Positions 25,787 to 37,265 of a DNA stretch of 64,000 nucleotides are shown one piece after another. The DNA is from Linepithema humile (taxonomy: Eukaryota; Arthropoda; Insecta; Hymenoptera; Formicidae): NCBI RefSeq assembly GCF_040581485.1, contig NC_090133.1, positions 4,836,001 through 4,900,000 on the forward strand, written 5' to 3'. The notes beneath the pieces were generated by a model. It had not been told where the DNA came from, ran no database searches, and was given only the letters and a program-made list of their open reading frames with translations. Position 1 is the stretch's first letter. The number at the start of each line of letters is the position of its first letter. Made by a program: the position numbers and the translations under genes.

Positions 25787-27339
25787 CTACGATTTTATTA
25801 TCGGCTTTCCACACGCCACGTCAATAAAAGTCAATGAAGAAGGTGCTAAACACTTTGCGCGCGAAACGGGAGTGTTTATTACGTCTTAGTATCCGAACGC
25901 TCGCACGTACAAAGCTAGCGAATAGTGTCGTATAACCTGGGAATTTGTGGTTTTATTGCCGGCGCGATTCTGATTTTCGCGCTATTGCCCCGTAACGAAT
26001 GTTGAAATATTTCAAAGACAGGCGGACCGTTAGAGGTGGAGGAGGAATAATGCTAGGCGACATCGACCAACGACTTTGTTGTGCTCTTTTATGTCTTTCC
26101 GACCTTTTATTCTTACACGCGGAAGAATTCTAATTCTAACGTGTGAAACGAGATAAATTCGACCGCGCCTTTGTCCTCACTGCTAATGACTAACCGATGA
26201 GGACACCGTGGACATGAAATCACCGCGGAATTCGGAACGCGAGTGTTGTCGCACGCTCCGGCAAAAGAGGCTACGTTTTTATTATTCCCGCTTGCGCTGT
26301 TATGCAACATCCGGAAGCGGCAAATGACATGCATTAACAGATTCAACAACATCGCATGTGTGTCAGCGGGCTGGCAAAAATTGTGGGATTTCCGCCATTA
26401 ATAGCTGTTTGATACTAAAATAACAATAAAAGTAGCAAAATGTATCGTTGAATTTTATCTTAAATTTACGTCGATAAGAAAGTCGTTAGAGAGAAACACA
26501 CAATATATGTAGAGAGAATAATATTTTTTTGGAATAAATTTACAGAGAATACAAAATATAATATTATTTTTGCGCAACCAATAATAACATGCAGAATAAC
26601 AATAATAAAATATGCCACTTATGTTTTCTTGAAAAACAAGAAAAAACAAGAAAAACTGAAAAAAAAATATTAATACGATCACGCTTTAAAAGTTACGAAA
26701 AATAATGATGTTTTCGTCCGGCTTTAATGCAAGTTTCTTTGCTTGTTATCAACTATCTTAATTCCCGACTTCTCTCGTAAGGAGGAAAAAATATTTGCTA
26801 CAGAGTGCACAAGGTAGAATTAAAATCGCAAGAATATAGCCGCACTTAGCGACACTCTTATCCCTCACTTTACTGTTATCCAGCGGCGTGGCGAGTAACG
26901 AAGGACGCATTAGAGGACCCGCTCGTACATTAGACGCGGTCTGGTCGAAAGCCGCGCTCGTCGCCCATTTCTTTTTTGCCCATCTCCTCCCCGGATCGAA
27001 TCGTGTGTTTCTTCGCGCGATTAGGCGAATAGGAAGGCGCGTGGGAGTCGACAGGAAAGCCGCCGTAAACTCTTCGGTCCCGAAAAAAATATATTAACGT
27101 CAGTTTTTATTGCGGGGTCCCCACCGACACGCAAACTCCGCAGAGCCACGGGGAGCGCGACGGGATCCTGGTCCGAAGGACTCCGCGATCCTCTTCGCCA
27201 AATATGGCTACCGAGCCTCCAGAGAGTATCTTAATCCCCGGATCGGACTCATGCGAATTGTCTCATTTGACGCTGGTGTCTCCTCCCTTGCGCTCTCGCG
27301 GGGCTAATAAAGTCGTTGAATGACGGCTCACCCCCGTCC

Positions 27340-27360
27340 ACACACCGTGTCACGGTGTGT
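27340..27360. repeat. Odd-length 21-bp palindrome
   Basis: ACACACCGTG (27340-27349) and CACGGTGTGT (27351-27360) are exact reverse complements around a single central base. This is the geometry of a dimeric binding site or a small cruciform; no specific factor is proposed. Confidence 0.8.
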
Positions 27361-28550
27361 CACGTATGCGAGAACTCGCCAGGACGACATGTCACTCCGG
27401 TCAGATGTCCTTGAGAGATGAATGCGTGCGCGCGCGCGGGGTCGCCTTTATTTGTTTCAAGGGCGGATGAAACGCCGACCGCGAATGGACAAAAGCGCGC
27501 GATGAATGTTAATTTCTCTTCCAGCAGGTCTTTCGGAAGGCTTCTCTCAATCAACTTCATTTAACGAATTCTCTCCCAGAATAATTTATCTCAAGTTACA
27601 GGAGTAAAGCTCAGAGTAAAGCTTTTCAATCGCAGTTTTATTTCAAGAACTGTAGCAATTTCTGTTATTATTCTTTCTGTTATTTTTAGATATTATTGAA
27701 TTATTTATATTTATATTATTAGTCGTGGATTTTTTATATTAAAAATACAACAAGCTTTTTTAATTATGCATTTCAGAGAGAGAAAATTTCAAAAAAATTG
27801 CTAAGAAATATAATGAGTTTAAAATTTTACGATAAATAATAACGAAGCAGTGTTTTGATTACTAGCAATGAACTTTGAAACGCAGCGTGCAGTCGGTTGC
27901 GACATTAAAATCACTTCGCTCATTGTCAGTAAGCAAATCGCGACGAAGGTCAACTTTGTGAAAAAAGAGAATACACTGTTTTTACGCGCGATAGCGCGAA
28001 AAACATCTAGCAAAATGAAGTGTTTATGATGATAATGAATAGTCTTGACGCTTCCGCTTGAGTGTTGTCCGAGCGACCATCGTCAGCGGTATTTTTAAAC
28101 CCGGTTTTTCTTCTTTTTTTTTTTATCGAAACGACTGCGTCGATCATATGTTTTTATACGCCGCGTGAATAGCGGGGATTGATTGCTTTATAAATTCACG
28201 TAAATCGTGAAAACGAATAACGTCGACAGCTGATCACTGGAGCGAAACTACTACTTTAGGTCGTTACGGATCTCGCCGATTAGAATCAACGTATTTGAGA
28301 ATACAGGCATCTCTTGTTTTTGTTCGCAAGTAGAAAACGATTCTACATCCGATACGCGCAACATTGCATTACACACGTTCCATCGATCACCGAAGTATTA
28401 TGAAGCAATGTATAAACAGCTGTATCATGTGATTTGGTTATTATTAGACGAATAGCTTTTTTGTAAGCGCTGGAAGCAGGAAACTGAATGTGAAAACTAA
28501 AAACTGTCAATATTCTCATCGATCTACCATCGACTGAACATTTACAGAAA

Positions 28551-28588
28551 AATAATCTTTTTAATAAAAAATAATCTTTTTAATAAAA
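28551..28588. repeat. Short tandem duplication, 19-bp unit, two copies
   Basis: AATAATCTTTTTAATAAAA occurs twice head to tail, the copies starting at 28551 and 28570. It lies in AT-rich non-coding DNA. Confidence 0.9.
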
Positions 28589-29587
28589 AATCAATTTGTA
28601 TATGTAAGATAATTTTTCGTATATTGAATAAATTTATAAAGCAATATTTAAATCTAATTGAGGCGTTATTTAATATCCGACAAATATGAAAAACGTGACA
28701 AGTGTGAAAAGAGACAATCAGTGATTCACAACCAAACCGAATCGGGAATTAATTAAAGTCGAGCCAATGTCGTAGCTTGGAACGAATGACGCGACGCTTT
28801 GGAGCTTCAGATTCTATGAAATTTAAATTAAGTGTCGCGCTTATAGATCGTAATGTCGATAGGAAAATCGCGCCGACTTACACGCAGAATCCTACGGATT
28901 ACGAGCCGCGATAGCGCACTTAATGCGGACGAATATCGGGGAAAAGGCCGTGACAGAAGTCTTATCGCACAATCGCTCCTATTAACAAAGTTCTCATCAG
29001 TGAATTCATTGCCGATATTATGCGCCGTCATCGCCGTCCCTGTCACTGTCATTATATCGTTGCATGTATCTCAAGTATTCCATCTGCCTGCATGACGACA
29101 ATGAGAACCATTATCACTCGCTGCGTTTATCATCATCCATTGCAGTTGGCATACGCGCTGCAATATAGACACGTCGCACGATGCCTATCATTTCTCTTTC
29201 TCTGTCTCACGTTTCCACGCGTGCGCGCGCGCACACGCAGAAACGGCGTGTACGGAAAGCGCGCGTTCTCGAGCACAAACTGCACTCTCACGTGGAACAA
29301 TTCAGTCGATTGTTTGTTTGGAAAGTGGAGTAAGAGTCGAGTCTAGAAGAGCATGTTGCAATTGATACCATCAATTACACTGTTTAATGCTCATTACGCG
29401 TTTAATTGCTACCTAGATATTGTAAAAAAGACCTATTATTCTGAAAAATTTCCAAACAGACTTTCGCGATTTCTATCAAACGCGCAATTTCGTAATCGCA
29501 GAACGAAAATGAGATTAAGAACGTAAATCTCTATCAACGAGATTATCTCAAGTAAGACCGATATCAGACTATGGCGCTGGAAATTGA

Positions 29588-29686
29588 AGATTGCAAATTG
29601 GAGATTGGAATTCGACCCATCGGGACAAAGTGGGCTAAGATTGAGATTGCTTGATTGATCGAATTCTAATCTCCAGTCCGCAATCT
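29588..29686. repeat. Imperfect inverted repeat, 28-nt arms, 43-nt loop
   Basis: The left arm 29588-29615 and the reverse complement of the right arm 29659-29686 agree at 24 of 28 positions. Key shared blocks are AGATTGC, TGGAGATT and GAATTCGA. The transcribed form on either strand would fold into a stem of about 28 pairs with a 43-base loop, the size of a small-RNA precursor or a miniature inverted-repeat element. The right arm and following bases (29662-29719) are related to 48290-48345, which favours a mobile-element origin. It ends only 60 bases before the proposed acceptor of the start-codon exon. Confidence 0.75.
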
Positions 29687-29719
29687 CGATCTCCAATGCA
29701 CACAGTTCGATGCGGGCTT
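29662..29719. repeat. Dispersed repeat, copy 1 (partner at 48290-48345)
   Basis: Aligned with 48290-48345 it shares AATT-TAATCT, CAATCTC, AATG and GAT-CGG-CTT blocks in the same order and orientation, with one two-base length difference. Most differences are C/T or G/A, as in old CpG-decayed repeats. It includes the right arm of the hairpin at 29588-29686. Confidence 0.6.
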
Positions 29720-29746
29720 AAGAGCACAGCTTTGCTTGGCTTACAG

Positions 29747-29928
29747 GTCGGTGATCGGGTGTGCTCGTGAAAGGAAGAGAGGGGTCGGGGGTGAGAAAAG
29801 CTCTGGGGTGGGTTGGTAAAAGTGTAACACGGCACGAGAGTGAGAAGGGTTTCGTTCGCGCGAACGAAACGGGAAAACGGTGGTCCTAGCCGGTCTTGTG
29901 GCATGATCGGGAGAAAAGGTGGAGAGGC
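29747..29928 (+). other. Proposed 5' UTR of the start-codon exon
   Basis: A good 3' splice site, GCTTTGCTTGGCTTACAG, ends at 29746, with a branch-point-like CTTAAGA about 26 bases before it. From there to the start codon there are 182 bases with a single ATG (29903), which opens a 9-codon upstream ORF. The leader also holds a 22-bp perfect palindrome. An alternative is that transcription starts within this segment. In-frame TAG at 29887 means the coding frame cannot extend far upstream. Confidence 0.4.
29849..29870. promoter_or_regulatory. 22-bp perfect palindrome just upstream of the start codon
   Basis: Positions 29849-29859 (GTTTCGTTCGC) and 29860-29870 (GCGAACGAAAC) are exact reverse complements with no spacer. 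Pairing fails at 29848/29871. The centre lies about 70 bases before the ATG. In DNA this is a symmetric dimer-type binding site; in RNA it would give a compact GC-rich hairpin in the leader, or promote dimerisation. No named factor can be assigned from sequence alone. Confidence 0.85.
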
Positions 29929-29932
29929 ATGA
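29903..29932 (+). CDS. Upstream ORF of 9 codons overlapping the main start codon
   Basis: ATG at 29903 opens MIGRKGGEA and stops at TGA 29930-29932. That stop overlaps the main start (ATG 29929-29931) as ATGA, and shares its last base with the next in-frame ATG (29932-29934). It is the only ATG between the proposed acceptor at 29746 and the main start. Such overlap is a known arrangement for termination-reinitiation or for restraining translation of the downstream frame; its use here is inference. Confidence 0.45.
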   Translation: MIGRKGGEA

Positions 29933-30094
29933 TGCTCACGATACAGCGCACGGAGTCGTTGAGAAGGGGAGAAGGCTGCAACCCTCCCGGCACGCATTTG
30001 CTACCTCCCGTCGCGTCCGAGGCTTCCGTTTCCGAGTGGAAGCCCGCCGAGAGGAGCGTCTCTTTCAATCGAGACGTCCACGTGAAGAGGATCG
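29929..30094 (+). CDS. First coding exon of a large disordered protein, PP1-docking-like motif
   Basis: ATG at 29929 is the first in-frame start after TAG 29887; a second ATG follows directly. The exon encodes 55 residues plus one base of a split Gly codon and ends at a textbook donor, ATCG/GTGAGT. The joined protein begins MMLTIQRTESLRRGEG. Residues 42-56 read RSVSFNRDVHVKRIG, a compact conserved-looking block. RSVSF fits the [RK]-x(0,1)-[VI]-x-[FW] docking consensus of protein phosphatase 1 (family knowledge); binding by this protein is inference. The one-base phase matches the acceptor at 41588, reconstituting GGA (Gly). Using the nearer AG at 41564 instead would bring in a stop after five codons. 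Protein name not recognised. Confidence 0.72.
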
Positions 30095-30673
30095 GTGAGT
30101 CCAGGCAATATCACACCATACGAAATCCCGCATATGTAGCGGAGCGAGAGAGATCGAGAGAAGTGGCGCTGCTTGATTTTTCGGGGTCTGATGCTGCGTC
30201 GGCTGTGTCTCACAAAGCGACATTCCTACATACACATTCCCGAGAATTTGCATATTAATTAAATCTCGCGGATATTCAAATCAATTCGACGAAGGAAAAT
30301 CATGATCTATTTTTAGCGCGGAGAAGCGACTTTAATTACACTTCGCCGTACAGTTTTACACACTCTTTTATTCGAGGCGTAAGATCTAGATTTAAATTTA
30401 AAATTTGCAGATTTAGATTGAAGCATAAAACTATAGATAAGCTATGGTTAAAGTTAACCGACGACTTTCGGCAAAACCGGCTCCGCGTCGGAGAGTACAC
30501 CGGGATGGTCCAGATACCGTTTACCGAATTAAAATTTAATAAATGCGGAACTTACTACATGTCCACAAGGACGATCTTCCGGTACAACTCGCGGCATACG
30601 AGCATGCATACGCGACCAGAATTTAATGCGCGTTACCGCTATAAAAGTGCGCGCAAAGTCAGTTAAGAAAAAA

Positions 30674-30676
30674 GAT

Positions 30677-30707
<31 letters not shown>

Positions 30708-30710
30708 AAA
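30674..30710. repeat. Imperfect (GA)n microsatellite
   Basis: GA repeats with A-rich interruptions, within the first coding intron. Confidence 0.95.
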
Positions 30711-31803
30711 AGGAGGAAGGTCGGGAGAGATCGCGCAAAACGATTTTACTCCGCGATGCCGCGATGTCTTGTATTTCAGAAAAAAATTACGGGCCGGCCC
30801 TAGAGAGCGATCCCAGATTGTAGAAATTATTCGTGGCGACTCCTCTCTTGCTAGCCTCGGCCACGGCGATCTCGTCTCTCGCGATCACCGTTTCCGAGAA
30901 ACGTCTCGGGAAATTATGCGCTCGGTCGTGCGAAATTCCGCTGAGGCGCGATACGACAGCATCGCGTTCATCTTGTCGAGATGAGGGCGCGAGATGAAAA
31001 AAATGTCCAAACTATTAATTAAAGTCTAATTAAAACTGCGCGCGTTCGTAATTTTGCGTTCCAACTCCTCGTTCTAGATTTCTTTCGTGATATTCTAATA
31101 AAGTTAAATCGTTTCATTTTAAGGACACGTACTGCTATTTACATCAATTTTATATTATAAAGTCAACCGTCGTAAATTTATCACGCAAAAATCGATAGAA
31201 TTTAGAAAAAAAATTGATGACGTTTAATAGAATAAAAAATAACTATCGATTCAGTTATTAGAAATGCATCTACTCATTGCATTTGATGAATTCATGTCTT
31301 TTACGCCAACGTGACATTTATATGTAAACGCGAGGAAAGATTCTCGAATTTCTCAAATAGGAGCGATCGACAAAAGCCGAGACGTCAAGCAGCGCCATAG
31401 CGCTACGAGCTATTGTAATTCGCCTAACTTGTGTCTAACTTGTGCAATTCCCTCGATATCAGTGTATAACATACTTAATCAGCAGAGCCTGCCGCAGACT
31501 AATGGCACGAAATAATTGTACGCTATGCGATCGATCCGTTTCGCCTATACGTTATCTATTAGTATCAGTACTGGCATTAATTGTGGCTAATCGGCCATCG
31601 ATCGCGTAACAATAACCATAACGATGATGTTTCTCTCCTCCTCCGAGGATGGCGGCGGTCACAGTGACCTTGACATCGTCGAGGTCGGTGAGCCGTAGCC
31701 ATCTCGGATCCAAGGGGAGACGATTTCATTGAAGGACGCGCACCTTCGCTGTCTCTCGCAATTCTCTTAATACAATATGTGGGATTGTAATGGTATTGGT
31801 GTA

Positions 31804-31817
31804 TGTGTGTGTGTGTG
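31804..31817. repeat. (TG)n microsatellite, 7 units
   Basis: A short perfect TG run followed by CAG. It resembles a pyrimidine-poor splice-site context, but no exon is proposed. Confidence 0.9.
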
Positions 31818-34800
31818 CAGGACTCAACCATTCCTCTATTACTACCTAATTGTTAATTATATTAATGACCCTCTTATGCTAAGCGAAATAAGTTGATCCG
31901 TATTGCGTCCCGCTGAGTCTCCAACAACTTCACTGAATTTTTAACACATGTCAAGCCTTTCGCTGCGAAGGCTGTGTATACAGAATGTATCGTAATTTGT
32001 GAGAATTAATTTTAAAATTCCAAATGTTTTGGCGACCAGTGAGTTTATTGACGAACATTAAAACTTTCATTATATATTTTAATCATTAAAAAATAAATGA
32101 AACATATCCGTTCAAATAAAAACCTACTAGAAATCGATTAAAAAGTAATATTTCATCAATTTTTGAAATGCAATACATTCTGAATGGACTAGTCGTGACT
32201 AGAATAAAGAATTTTTTTTAATTATTATCAGCAAAAATTGTACAACTGATCTGTTAAGCCTCGAGGATGCTGAATCGCACGGTCACTATATTACGCTAGG
32301 TCACGTAGATACACTAAAAGCGGTATGCTGAAATCGCGCTTCTATCTTGTTTATGCGCAGTTTCAGGAAAGCAACTTAATATGCCACACACCACGAGCAA
32401 CGGCGAAGTACGGGATAAACATGGCAGATAAAGCTAAACGCAACGAACCGTCGCAAGTTATGAACGTTTCCGCTTTCCGTGTATCGCCAATGCGGCAATT
32501 GAAATTAATTCGAATTTCCAACATCTTGTTTTGACAGCTTAGATTGCCTTTAAAAATATTCGAAAGTCAGATGTGTAATTAAACTGCAGTGGTGCAACAA
32601 TGTGCATCTCACGAGTACCGGCGCGGATAAAATTAACTCGCGCCTGAAACTTAATACGCGAAAAGCTTTCTTTGAACATTTTGAACGGTTTCTAATTTAA
32701 AAATTATTAACTGTTTCAAGATACTTTTATTTTAAAAAATTATTTTAAATATGATTATTCTGGAGTTCTGCATTAAAATTATAATACAGAATACAATAAT
32801 CGACATCTCATCCCTAATTAGCATCGATTATTAATAATGTAAACAAGTATTTCTGAAAATGTTACGAATATCTCTTCAAGGCTCCCTTCTCTTTCACGGG
32901 ATATACTTCGATCGACAAGGTCGAGTGTCAACGTTGCGATTGGATGCGGTCGATGAACCCTCACCCGTTCCATTCACTTTTTGTGATGCGACCAACAAAA
33001 GCGCACGCTTCCCTCAGTGCGATTTACCGCGAAATCGCGATAATTGACTCAACCCGGGAGAGCGTAATTAAATTCGAATACTTATCATACCGGCTTATAA
33101 TCCTCGATCAGTGGTAAAGATTATGAGGTCGGAGGTTATCTCCTCAAAAAATATTCTCGCAACACTTGCAATTTATGTCTATTCTTGGAAACTATTTTGC
33201 GGGGAGTTATTTTGTCGTTTTTAGATTTCGCGAAACTTTTTTCTTTTTTAAATTCCGTAGAACCTACAGCCGAAGGTTAATTCTTTAATTAACAATTCTC
33301 AATTATTATATTAATAAAATATAATTGATTTTCAATGATGTCAATGTTTCGCAATTATATTTTCATATTAATTAATAAAATAAAACACAATTTGTACATG
33401 TTGTAGAAACTTTTTTACCAATCAGAAGTGTTCCGTCATTCAGAAAAGCGATGCTAAAACGAAGACGGGCTGCACCGTCCGATAAAAAGTCTCAGCTCCG
33501 AACCGGTGCATTAGCGGTCGCACCGTATTTCTTATTATACCGGCGCGAGGTGTGTGTTTCTTATTATCCCTCTCCCCCCTTTCTCTTTATCTTTCTCTCT
33601 TCCTTTCCCTTCTCATCGTCAATGCGGGCGGTCTCGGAAAGTCAGCCTAGTTGGGTACAGCATTGCGTTCGAGCATGTGCCTCTCGTCGAAGCTTGTTAA
33701 GGGCCCCTTGTGTCGTCCGCATTATTCCGCCTGCCGGCGTTTCCTGGATCGTCGCGTGCTCCGCAATCGCGGAGACCGGCCGTAACCCGCCGGTGCACGC
33801 GCGCCGGTGTGTATGTGTAACGAGGTGTAATACGCTTTGCGATCGCGCTGCGATCTTCGTTAGATCGCTAATGGACGCCGCACGGAAATGCCTCGAGATC
33901 CGCGAGAAATTGATCGTTGTTCGCGAAACGGGTACGGACTGTGGTCTTTTTCCCCTTCCGGTCCGGTTGCTTTGCCGAGGTGGCAAATGTCACGCTAGAA
34001 TCCTTTCGCGACGGAGAATAGTCCGGATAGAATATTTTTTTTCCACCTGAAATGGAAACAACGACGCGCGGCGAGCTTAATGATAACGCGGCTACGTTGT
34101 GTAACGATCAAGTCGCGTACGCGCACGGGCAGAGGATATAAGGAAGTGCTTGGTCGAAGCATCGAATGGACCGGTATCGTGAGTCAACAACATAGAGATC
34201 GCGTATCGGATACCTCGCGTGTAAGCCATCGTCATTAATGCTGTTACACGAGCGCGTTAATCGCCTTTCTTGCCAGAGAAATGCCAACGTGATCGATCTT
34301 GAATTAGCGGTCTTTAGGTATCGGTATCGACATTAAGGCGGACATTACAATTGCTAATTCCCATCTTGCGCGACAGTATGTTGCAATTACCACAAGATGC
34401 GTGCCAAAATAGTGATTTTTATTGTTGCACAATAATATCGCACAGAATTTTCTTCAAATTTTTCAACTTCGAATCATCGTTTTTTCTTCACGATTCTACC
34501 GTTTCACATTTTATGTAATTGTTATACGTCTTCCTGTTTCGATATTACGCTTGAATCTCTGTCGGCTGCATGTCGAGTAGACAGCGACCGGCAGAAACGA
34601 GGAAATATATATATCGGACAGACCGGTATTCCGAGTTGAGAATATGAGAATCGCATTGACATCATGCAAAACGTGCTTAGAAAAGCGGGAAGAGCAGCGG
34701 GAATAAGAGGTTACGTAGGTGAAACGCGTACAGATTACAAGAATACAAATTAGCGCGATCCGGCTGTCTAGCAAGCGCATCCAATATAGAGAGTCTCTAT

Positions 34801-36839
34801 TGAGACGAGTTTACCGACAAAACGAAACTTTCACTGTAAAGGAATTTGATTGAACTTTCGCGTTTAATACCGGCGGACAACCCATTAGAAGTCACGAAGA
34901 GTTCAGGACGAACTCTCGGAACTTCGGAAGATTCCACGAGACTCGTCGTAACGAGATTCTCTCGCGCGGCGCGCTTGCAGTCGTAATTCCGCGGTTCGCG
35001 GAAGACACGTTGATCGCGACTAGTCGTCTGAGAAACAGCGGAGAGAAAACATTCCTCTCGCAATTATGACATCATACGCTAAAATCATTCATCAGTGTCA
35101 ACGCCGCGGGTTTTCCCAGGTGTTTACTCGTCCAGGTGTGCGCGTCCCCGGCAATCAATCTTCGGAAATTAGCTTTCGCTTGTGCAAAATTCTTACGCGA
35201 TAAAATCCAGAGAATGAGATAATAATACGGGAGGGAGAGTGCGAGAAATGTAAAATTAGCGGAAAGTAATACGTAATAATGAAGATATTATACAACTGTG
35301 AAATTTTACGACCGTCCTTTGCGAGAGGGCTTCGCTAACGAGGAAACTCGCGTGTCGAGAGTCAAGCGAAGATACTTGAAGAAGGTGCAACGAAGGAGAA
35401 ACCGAGTCGTTGCACTTTGTAACGGCCGTTTCGTTGCAACTCGTATCGATTCACGCGACGAACTGAACGATACGGCTGCACGAAGTATTTACGACGTTCG
35501 CGGCCGTCGAAGCAGTAGGTCAGCGCGATCCGCGCGAACTTTGACCTCTTACAAGCGAGATGCGCTATTTGCACTTCCGGCAATTCTTTCGTCCACCTGG
35601 TACACGGCGTATTACTCACAAGAACTCAAAATAGAGTTTATTTAAAGTCAAACGAAAAATGCTTTACTGTCCTATTTTTTAGCCTTTAAAACTAAGCATT
35701 TATAGCATTACGATTGTTAAGTTTCGATATTTTTATTATAAATCTGGCTGGAATTAATAAAAAAATGTAGAAATGAATAAAAATATGGAAAATCTAGATA
35801 TCTATGCATTTTTTTCACATATCTTTGAATTGTTATTAAATATAATTTTCTTTGCAAAATGCTGATTGCATTTGTTGTGTGCACATTTCCATAATTTATG
35901 TTCTACGTGTATTACTACATTCTACATTAAATTTCATTATTTTTCCGTGGGAAAGGTAAATATATAGCATTCGCGATAGCGCGGAATGCGGAATCGGCTC
36001 GGATTTCAACATAATCGTCATTTACATGAGCACGTTGGCCCGTCGATTAATAATTAACTCACGCTCGCGGTCGATCAACGCGTCGGGTTAAACCAGCGCG
36101 TAGATTAGACTCGTCATTTCCGGAATCCCGACTGAGCTACATGCGCACGCCGCAGTTGAAAGTGCGGCAAGAAAGAGGCACCGTGCACCGTGAGAGATAG
36201 CCGCCCGATAATTTTATGCCTATTAAAAGCTTCGATTAATCTGAAGCTTACAAACTTGATATTAAATTTTATTACAACGGTACAACAGTATCGCAATAAA
36301 CAAGTCTAATGAGTCGCTCTTTTACGGATTATATGCTTCCGCTAAGCAAGTTTAATGTTAACAGCATCGATTTTTACTTTGATCTATGTCAAATTATGAT
36401 AAAATTTTATCAAATTTATATCGGTTTTATCTGTTGGATATACCATGTGTTATAGTCGATCCCGTATATCAACTTACAGAAATATAACTATCTCAGCTGC
36501 GCCACTTTCCCAGAAGAAGTGTTGTCACTGCAGAGAACAACGACAGTACACGCCCCTAACTGAGTCCCTCGAAAGATAACAATTCGTGAGAATGTCAAGC
36601 ACTTGGAGACTAGAGAACTAACCGGTGGCCCACTTCGCCGCCCCATCGTGCACAATGAATTTCTTTCGACGGAAAAAGTTCGCCAATTGACGGCATGGAT
36701 AATTTATTATTTCGAATCACGCATTGATTCAGATAGGAAAAGTGCCAGACGACTTTCTCGAATACGGTTTCTCTTTTCTAAGAGAGAAATGATATTGAAT
36801 TAAGGTGCTGATTACTAATATCGAAGAATTTGAGACTTT

Positions 36840-37265
36840 TATGAAAATCTAAGAATGTAAAATCGAAAAAAAGATACTAAGAATTTGAAGCTTCACGATT
36901 CTATGTATCTGAATCTAGTCACCATAAATCTTGGAATGTGAAACATTTATTTAAATACGTATATGTAAGGAAAACTTGAACATCGGACATGAGAATTTCA
37001 TAATTTATGAATCTATCGTTTGAATCACGACTCCGTGTATCTGTAGATCTTGGACTCCGGAACTTTGACAATTTAAACATCTAAGAATTCAAAGATTCCA
37101 ACGTCTGATAATTTATAATTCTATCGCTCTAATCATACTCTATGGATCTTGAAATTTCAGATTTTGACTATTTAAATATCTAAAGATTTCAAAGTTTAGA
37201 CATCAGACATGAGGGTTTGATAATTTATAAATCTACCGCTTTAATCATACTTCGAAAATTTCAGA
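36840..37265. repeat. Degenerate tandem satellite, period about 110 bp, 3-4 units
   Basis: Blocks resembling GATAATTTATAAATCTACCG start at 36999, 37107 and 37219, spaced 108 and 112 bases. The last two agree at 30 of 33 positions. Each unit also carries AT-rich text such as CTAAGAATTCAAAGATT or CTAAAGATTTCAAAG, and CATCGGACATGAGAATTT / CATCAGACATGAGGGTTT recurs at about 36981 and 37201. A weaker unit appears to precede at about 36890. The copies are old and non-coding. Confidence 0.75.

Larger units (their letters stand above)
21785..29746 (+). other. Putative 5' UTR intron or upstream non-coding DNA
   Basis: If the CG-rich block ending at 21784 is the first exon, this is its intron. It begins CG-rich (to about 22620) and becomes AT-rich (22620-23300, 24000-24420, 25200-25600, 26400-26700, 27600-27850). 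It contains a TA-rich microsatellite, an odd palindrome at 27340-27360, a possible minus-strand exon near 25.7 kb and a hairpin repeat near 29.6 kb. A 64-codon open frame from an ATG at 24511 has a fair start context but no supporting homology or splice partner. Confidence 0.35.

Noticed and set aside
29221..29245. Alternating CG/CA tract that could form left-handed DNA.
   Set aside because: Short and imperfect (GTGCGCGCGCGCACACGC), and common in this CG-rich genome.
33451..34050. A 199-codon + strand frame with an ATG.
   Set aside because: The translation is a patchwork of Phe/Ser-rich and Arg/Cys-rich stretches crossing a pyrimidine tract. It has no motif, and a similarly long antisense frame is also open, so composition explains it.
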